Assembly (NCBI GenBank): GCA_947345935.1
Contig: CAMZZN010000012.1
Coordinates: forward strand, 1 to 55,675
Direction of reading: 5' to 3'
Length of the DNA: 55,675 nucleotides
Source: an uncultured Ruminococcus sp.
GTDB lineage: Bacteria; Bacillota; Clostridia; Oscillospirales; Ruminococcaceae
Shown here: piece after piece, positions 50,725-55,675 of the stretch
Numbering within the stretch: the stretch's first letter is position 1
Layout: each line of letters opens with the position of its first letter
Made by a program: the position numbers and the translations under genes
The notes under the pieces: model-generated
Seen by the model: only the letters and a program-made list of their open reading frames with translations
The model's database searches: none
Told to the model about the DNA's origin: nothing

Positions 50725-53148
50725 TTAATTTAGAATTTTGACCAGTCTTTTTCTGAGCAAAACAAGATCAAAAGCATTTACCAGACCGTCATTGTCCATA
50801 TCGGCACGTGCGAACTGATCTTTAGTAAAATCTTCCGTACCAAGGATATAACGCTGCATAAGTACGAGATCAGCAGTGGATACTATTCCGTCATCGTTTA
50901 TATCTCCTGCAATAGACCCCTTTACTTCAAGGAGATTACAGAGCACAATTTCCTTTTCCACTCCCGAGACGGAAGTTATCCTTACGGAATACCTGCCTTC
51001 ATCTGAACTTCCGGAAGCTGTAAACGTGTATTCTTCACCATTTGCTCCTGAGATCGGCTCGCCGTCATGATACCACTGATACGTCGGAGATTCAAGAAGA
51101 TTGATTGCTCTGAGAGTATATTCTTCGCCTTTGTTCAGACGTATATCCGTGCCTGATGAATAGGAAATAAATTCGGACGGAACAGAGCATTCGCCGCTCT
51201 TTGCTTCTCCAGTCATCTTCCAGTCGTTTGCGCTGTCCTGAAGGAATATCCGGACGGATTTCAGAGATGTTCCAGGAGCGAGATCCATTGTACTGCCCAG
51301 AGGAATGCGGAATTCAACAATATCGCCGTTCCACTTGCAGAGGCAGCCATCGTAAGAACCGTTGTTAAAATAAACATAGCCGTTGCTTGCAAAGTATATC
51401 CAGTAGGCACGGTTAGTTTCGGCGTTTTCCACACGCAGATTATATACAGGTGCGTCTGCACCTCCCGGAAGTATTCCTCTGATGTAGAAATATTCGCTGT
51501 CGGCTGTCATGTACAGCTTGTCGCTGCCGTTTTCGGCAATAAGCATATCTTCTGTCCATTCACCGCTGAAAGAATCCAGACCGTCGGTGAACATCTGACC
51601 GTTTATAGAGTACATTCTGTCAGAGGGGGCGCTGCCTGAGCGCAGGAAATTATCCGTACCGTGATCGTCTGCCTCCGTAACATTGAAAGAGCCTATATAG
51701 TTAGCTCCGAGGGCGGCGTGCCATACGCCGTCGTTAGCAAACCGCACAGAACGCAGACTTGTCTGGTATATTGAGTTTTTACCCATAGTAAGCTTAATGT
51801 AGGCGTTCCATCTGCCAGCCGGAAGACAGTCCGGCAGTTTGGCGGAAACTGTTTCGTCGGCGACTGTGCATGAGCGCCACTGATTCGGATTTATATCGAT
51901 TCCTGTTCTCATGAAGTTTCCGTCACGTTCAAGAAGAAGTTCCGCCTTTACGTCCGGAATCGGATTGGCAAATCCGGTGTTTTCAACTTTGAAATGCATA
52001 TCCAGCCGATCGCCCTGTTCCACGTTTTCCGAAAGTTCTGACTTTCTCAGAACAAAACGGTATCCTATGTGGTCACGGACAAACTGAAAGACAGTCTGAC
52101 CATAATAGGCGGAGTGGTCAAAGGTCTTTTCAAGATTCACGCTGCCGTCAAAGGGCTGATAGAGCGGTTGAGAAATGTCGTTTTCTTTGCTGAACGTATA
52201 ATTTTTATACAACTGATAGATGTTTGCGTTTATATAGCTCAAATGGGTATTATACATTTCAGTTATTGCATTTTCGGGCAGATATGTATCGTATTTCTGC
52301 GCCCAGTCAAGATTTCCGGAAAATTCGCCTCCGAAATATGAGTTTATAGTCTGATTACCGAGCCATGCCGTCTCTATAGTACGATTGGCGTATGTTCCAA
52401 GGTCGGAATCGCTGCCCATATATCCGTCGTCATAAAGACCTACTCTTGCAGCGTCGCTGCCTGGTTCAGCCTTATAATCGGCAAGTTCATTCCGTTCTAT
52501 ACCAGCCCATTTGGCAAAGATATCCGGTGTTCTCACAGTAACCGGAACAGGAGAAGGAACACATTCCAGCATGGTATCGAGAACCTGAGCTTTATAATCA
52601 ACAGAAGTATACTTGCCACCGTGCTGTTCGCCCCACTTGCCGACCAGTCCGCTTTCCACAAAGGCGAGGATATCTTTGTATTCTTCAAGCAGACCGCTGT
52701 CCCTGAGCTGACGGACGTGATTAAGAGTCTGCTCGAAAGTTGCAGGTTCCGGGTTGTCAGCGCCCTCTGCGTCGTATCTTAAACGCAGGGCTATCATACA
52801 ACCGTTATTGCGGGCATTTTCAAAGGTGGTACGCCAGGAATTGAAGAAAGCGCTGTCAAGGTCGTAATCAACTTTTTCTTCATTCATGCCGCTGGAGAAT
52901 GCGCCTATATCAATAAAGAAAAGCACAATATTTCCTGTAGGGCTGTAGACTGGCGTGTTTCCGGGCTTGCAGACAGCCCATATAGTCTGCGTATATCCTG
53001 CGCCGGGATTATTTATTGTCCCTACGGATTCCGTATAAGAAATACCGCTGTCTTTAAGAACCCGGCTTTCCGGAGCTGATGGAAGCGGAGGGATAAAAGC
53101 ACAGCACAGAGCTGAAGCAATCATTCCGGATATTAGTTGTGATTTCAT
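50725..53148 (-). CDS. Secreted DUF4832-type (TIM-barrel-like) protein with C-terminal dockerin
   Basis: ATG 53148 follows AGAGGTG; the protein has 807 residues. After a signal peptide (LISGMIASALCCAFIPPL), residues about 35-340 form a DUF4874/DUF4832-type, glycosidase-like barrel (NNPGAGYTQTIW, IALRLRYDAEG, FVESGLVGKWGEQH). Then come a beta domain (about 350-470), a CBM-like domain (about 500-655), an Ig-like domain (YQWYHDGEPISGANG, about 690) and a dockerin (GDINDDGIVSTADL, ADMDNDGLVNAFDL). The family often occurs with carbohydrate-active enzymes; activity is unproven. The conserved acidic residues around VESGLVGKWGE are candidates for catalysis. It is probably a cellulosome component. Confidence 0.82.
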   Translation of the reverse strand: MKSQLISGMIASALCCAFIPPLPSAPESRVLKDSGISYTESVGTINNPGAGYTQTIWAVCKPGNTPVYSPTGNIVLFFIDIGAFSSGMNEEKVDYDLDSAFFNSWRTTFENARNNGCMIALRLRYDAEGADNPEPATFEQTLNHVRQLRDSGLLEEYKDILAFVESGLVGKWGEQHGGKYTSVDYKAQVLDTMLECVPSPVPVTVRTPDIFAKWAGIERNELADYKAEPGSDAARVGLYDDGYMGSDSDLGTYANRTIETAWLGNQTINSYFGGEFSGNLDWAQKYDTYLPENAITEMYNTHLSYINANIYQLYKNYTFSKENDISQPLYQPFDGSVNLEKTFDHSAYYGQTVFQFVRDHIGYRFVLRKSELSENVEQGDRLDMHFKVENTGFANPIPDVKAELLLERDGNFMRTGIDINPNQWRSCTVADETVSAKLPDCLPAGRWNAYIKLTMGKNSIYQTSLRSVRFANDGVWHAALGANYIGSFNVTEADDHGTDNFLRSGSAPSDRMYSINGQMFTDGLDSFSGEWTEDMLIAENGSDKLYMTADSEYFYIRGILPGGADAPVYNLRVENAETNRAYWIYFASNGYVYFNNGSYDGCLCKWNGDIVEFRIPLGSTMDLAPGTSLKSVRIFLQDSANDWKMTGEAKSGECSVPSEFISYSSGTDIRLNKGEEYTLRAINLLESPTYQWYHDGEPISGANGEEYTFTASGSSDEGRYSVRITSVSGVEKEIVLCNLLEVKGSIAGDINDDGIVSTADLVLMQRYILGTEDFTKDQFARADMDNDGLVNAFDLVLLRKRLVKILN

Positions 53149-53335
53149 ACTCAAACACCTCTTTAACAATTTGTTTATATTATATCATAAATCGTATATA
53201 ATTTCAATAGTTTTTATTAAAATTTTCCCGACATTGAAAATTAACAAAAAAATCTTATTTTTTCACAAAATTATTCTTGATTTTTTATGTAATATGATGT
53301 ATAATAAAATAAATTTATTTTTAGGATGATGAAAA

Positions 53336-54142
53336 ATGGATAAAATAAGTATTGGATTTATCGGCGCCGGAAATATGGGAGCCGCTATAATGAAAGGGAT
53401 CGCAGGCAGCAGCGCAGCGGAGAATATTCATCTTTATGCCTATGATCCGGACAAATCGAAAACTGCCGCTCTCAGAGAATACGGCGTTGAGGAAGTTTAC
53501 AGCGAAGCAGAGCTTACAGAAAAGTGCGGCTATATATTTCTTGCCGTAAAGCCACAGATAATAGAATCTGCTCTTGAAGCGGCTGCTCCCTCGGCAGGCG
53601 CAGAAAAGGTTTTTGTATCTATTGCCGCAGGAATAACGGCTGAATTCATAGCTTCCAAAACTATTCCGGAAGCAAAGGTCATTCTTGTTATGCCAAATAC
53701 TCCGCTTCTTTTAGGTGAAGGAGCAACGGCACTTTCACGCAATGAACGAGTTACTGACGAAGAATTCGGAACGATTCTTGATATTTTTAAGCTCTGCGGA
53801 AAGGCAGTCGTTATACCTAATGATAAAATGAAAGAAATAATAGCTGTAAACAGCAGCAGTCCTGCATTTATCTATCTTTTTGCGAAAGGCTTTATTGAAT
53901 ATGCCGAAAGCGCTGGAATCGGCGCCGGAGCAGTAAAAGAACTTTTCACCCAGGCGCTTATAGGTTCTGCAAAGATGATAACGGATTCCGGATATACCAT
54001 TGACGAGCTTATAAAAATGGTTTCTTCACCGGGTGGAACGACTCTTGCCGGACTTGACTGCCTCTATGAGGGAAAGCTTATCGAAACGGTAAAAAATGCA
54101 TGCGATAGCTGCACAAGAAGAGCATACGAACTATCAAAGTAA
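53336..54142 (+). CDS. proC: Pyrroline-5-carboxylate reductase
   Basis: It makes proline from pyrroline-5-carboxylate with NAD(P)H. The 268-residue protein has the Rossmann motif GFIGAGNMGAAIMKG, the conserved VMPNTPLLLGEGATAL and the C-terminal signature VSSPGGTTLAGLDCL. No proA or proB is adjacent. A weak AGGATG-type ribosome site precedes the ATG. Confidence 0.94.
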   Translation: MDKISIGFIGAGNMGAAIMKGIAGSSAAENIHLYAYDPDKSKTAALREYGVEEVYSEAELTEKCGYIFLAVKPQIIESALEAAAPSAGAEKVFVSIAAGITAEFIASKTIPEAKVILVMPNTPLLLGEGATALSRNERVTDEEFGTILDIFKLCGKAVVIPNDKMKEIIAVNSSSPAFIYLFAKGFIEYAESAGIGAGAVKELFTQALIGSAKMITDSGYTIDELIKMVSSPGGTTLAGLDCLYEGKLIETVKNACDSCTRRAYELSK

Positions 54143-54165
54143 AGAAAAGTTCTAAAAGTACAAGC

Positions 54166-54203
54166 TTCCGCATATCCTTGAAGAAGAAAGGATTGATGCG
54201 GAA
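54166..54203 (+). promoter_or_regulatory. Hairpin enclosing the ribosome binding site of the SpoIIM-like gene
   Basis: TTCCGCAT/ATGCGGAA (8 bp) and ATCCTT/AAGGAT (6 bp) stack with a 2-base bulge and an 8-base loop. The ribosome site AAAGGA and the first base of the start codon lie in the 3' arm, so translation should be blocked unless the stem opens. Confidence 0.65.
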
Positions 54204-54790
54204 TGAAGCACATAGGTTATATAAAAACTAAGGATGTCAGACCTCTTTTTACAAAACTGCTTGCTCTGGCAGCAGTCGGAATCGCTGCTGGTTCGGTGTA
54301 TCAGGCGGTACGCAGCCCGGGATCTTCGGCATGGATACATCAGTATTTTGCTCCCATATACAAAGGAACAAATTTATTTGAATATATGTGCCGGGGATTT
54401 GGAATATCGTCGCTGTTTTTGATCACAGCTTTTTTTATGGGATTCTTCGCTCTCGGACAACCTGTATGTTATTTTCTGATGGCAGTGAGAGGTTTCGGGA
54501 TTGGTGCGTCCGGAGCAATGATGTATACCCTTCACGGGACAAAAGCAGTGATGGGAATGCTGTTTTTTGTTATGCCTAAAGCGTTTTTTTCTATACTGGT
54601 ATGTGCTCTTGCGATGAGAGAAGCGATGAAAGCCTCGTCTTATACTCTCAGCGGCTGGATGCCGGAAGGCTTTTCCGAGCAAAGAAAAACAGACTTTAAG
54701 CTTTATTGTATAAAATTTTTTGTGCTTATTATACTATTATTAATCATATCAGCCGTGGATGCAGCGATAAATTTTGTGTTTGCCGGCTGA
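54203..54790 (+). CDS. SpoIIM/DUF95-like membrane protein
   Basis: The 195-residue protein has about five membrane helices: LFTKLLALAAVGIAAGSVY at the start, LFLITAFFMGFFALGQ, then the stretches around GFGIGASGAMMYTL and GMLFFVMPKAFFSILVCALA, and a final LIILLLIISAVDAAI. Layout and the GFGIGA block resemble SpoIIM, an engulfment protein of sporulation, and related DUF95 proteins. The similarity is moderate. AAGGA lies ten bases upstream inside a hairpin. It stands between proC and a YesL-like gene. Confidence 0.55.
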   Translation: MKHIGYIKTKDVRPLFTKLLALAAVGIAAGSVYQAVRSPGSSAWIHQYFAPIYKGTNLFEYMCRGFGISSLFLITAFFMGFFALGQPVCYFLMAVRGFGIGASGAMMYTLHGTKAVMGMLFFVMPKAFFSILVCALAMREAMKASSYTLSGWMPEGFSEQRKTDFKLYCIKFFVLIILLLIISAVDAAINFVFAG

Positions 54791-54812
54791 ATGGAACGGA
54801 GGAATGTTAAAA

Positions 54813-55675
54813 TTGGCTCTATTTGATTATCAAAGCGCCGGAGTCGGAATTTCTAAAAATGCGCCGAGAAAGAAAGGTATAAAACTGTTCGGAGATATTT
54901 TTTTCAGGAAATTCTGGAAGCTGATTGAAGTGAATATGCTCTATAGCTTGTTTTTTGTACCGCTTATATTAGGATTTGCGTCAATAATATATTTATACGA
55001 TGTAAATTTAACGTTTTCACTTGCAGCCGCTGTAGTTTGTCTTCTTGCTTTTATGATAACCATAGGTCCTGCGACTGCCGGCGTAATGAAGATAATGCGA
55101 TGCTATATTATTGAAAAGCACACCTTTATAATCCGTGATTTTTTCAGAACGTTCAGGAGAAGTTTCAAAAAAGCTGCAATTATCGGATTTATAGACTGCG
55201 TAGTAGCAATGTCTGTGTTTGCTTCACTGAAAGTCTATCCTATGATGGCTGTGACCTATAACGCAAAAATACTCTATGTGCCTATGACCATAACGCTGAG
55301 TCTTGCTATTGTAGTCATGATGATGAATTATTTTATTTTTTTAATGATTGCTGCAACCAATCTTTCGCTAAAAAATCTGGTAAAGAACTCGTTTGCACTT
55401 GCGTTTATATCCTTGAAAGGCAATCTCATAATTGTATTGACAACTATCGTAACAGCGTTTGTCATGCTTCTGACGTTTATTTATCTGAATCCGGTTTTCT
55501 GGATTCTGCTGCCGTTTTTTCCTGCTGCATTTATTATGTTCGTGACAGCCTTCAATAGCTATCCGGTGATACAAAAATACGTTATAAATCCCTATTATAC
55601 GAGCATAGGCGAAATAAATCCCGAACTTATGAACGGTTCGGGCGAGGAAACAGTTTTTGAGGATATGGGCGGAAA
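54813..55675 (+). CDS. YesL-like (DUF624) membrane protein, cut by the window edge
   Basis: The frame stays open to the last base, giving at least 287 residues; no stop is present in the window. I start at TTG 54813, ten bases behind ACGGAGG, since ATG 54804 is only one base from it. From this start the protein begins as YesL relatives do (SAGVGISKNAPRKKG, then FGDIFFRKFWKLIEVNM). Five to six membrane helices follow. In Bacillus yesL sits with pectin-degradation genes; the role of the family is unknown, often linked to sugar uptake loci. The start is 22 bases behind the SpoIIM-like stop, so co-transcription is likely. Confidence 0.75.
   Translation, partial: MALFDYQSAGVGISKNAPRKKGIKLFGDIFFRKFWKLIEVNMLYSLFFVPLILGFASIIYLYDVNLTFSLAAAVVCLLAFMITIGPATAGVMKIMRCYIIEKHTFIIRDFFRTFRRSFKKAAIIGFIDCVVAMSVFASLKVYPMMAVTYNAKILYVPMTITLSLAIVVMMMNYFIFLMIAATNLSLKNLVKNSFALAFISLKGNLIIVLTTIVTAFVMLLTFIYLNPVFWILLPFFPAAFIMFVTAFNSYPVIQKYVINPYYTSIGEINPELMNGSGEETVFEDMGG

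Overview
The window looks like a chromosome segment of a strictly anaerobic, low-to-mid GC Firmicute of the Ruminococcus type (Oscillospiraceae). The grounds are three secreted proteins with Ruminococcus-like type I dockerins, AGGAGG-type ribosome binding sites before nearly every gene, consensus sigma-A promoters with 17-bp spacers, spore-coat remnants (CotJA/CotJB), a clostridial-style c-di-GMP riboswitch, and central metabolism built on soluble flavin/iron-sulfur enzymes with no visible quinone machinery. The species call is inference. No rRNA, tRNA, CRISPR array, prophage or insertion sequence was seen.

Region 1 (1-15.3 kb, all +) is a redox and succinate island: aconitase (cut by the left edge), NADP-isocitrate dehydrogenase, the NADH sensor Rex, fumarase, then a tightly packed run hdrB-hdrC-hdrA-mvhD/flxD-flxC-flxB-flxA followed by a fumarate reductase-type iron-sulfur protein and flavoprotein, an aspartate:alanine-exchanger-family carrier and NAD synthetase. 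My reading is a cytosolic, quinone-free, NADH-dependent fumarate reductase coupled to ferredoxin through an HdrA flavin-bifurcating core, with its own succinate exporter. This is the most exciting system in the window.

Region 2 (15.3-26.6 kb) holds thrH, then a leftward surface operon: a very large M60-type metallopeptidase with an internal dockerin, a Thr-rich LPXTG protein and a class D-like sortase. A consensus promoter and a cyclic-di-GMP-I riboswitch with a terminator-like hairpin lie upstream. A hybrid histidine kinase is divergent from it, followed by a tandem DUF305 protein.

Region 3 (26.6-39.7 kb) has a dockerin-bearing polysaccharide deacetylase, thiE, a fruK-like kinase, a Bce-type two-component system with its ABC transporter (direct-repeat operator visible), and a TetR/TauE pair divergent from a heterodimeric ABC exporter (palindromic operator visible).

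Region 4 (39.7-50.7 kb, mostly -) has cotJB/cotJA, HU with a DUF6465 protein, clpB behind a ribbon-helix-helix-like gene, a candidate small RNA, a VTC/DUF4956/carbohydrate-binding lipoprotein cluster whose last gene is frameshifted, a lipoprotein with cohesin-like segments, and a frameshifted MerR gene with a flavodoxin-like reductase.

Region 5 (50.7-55.7 kb) has a DUF4832 dockerin protein, proC, a SpoIIM-like membrane protein whose ribosome binding site lies in a hairpin, and a YesL-like membrane protein cut by the right edge.
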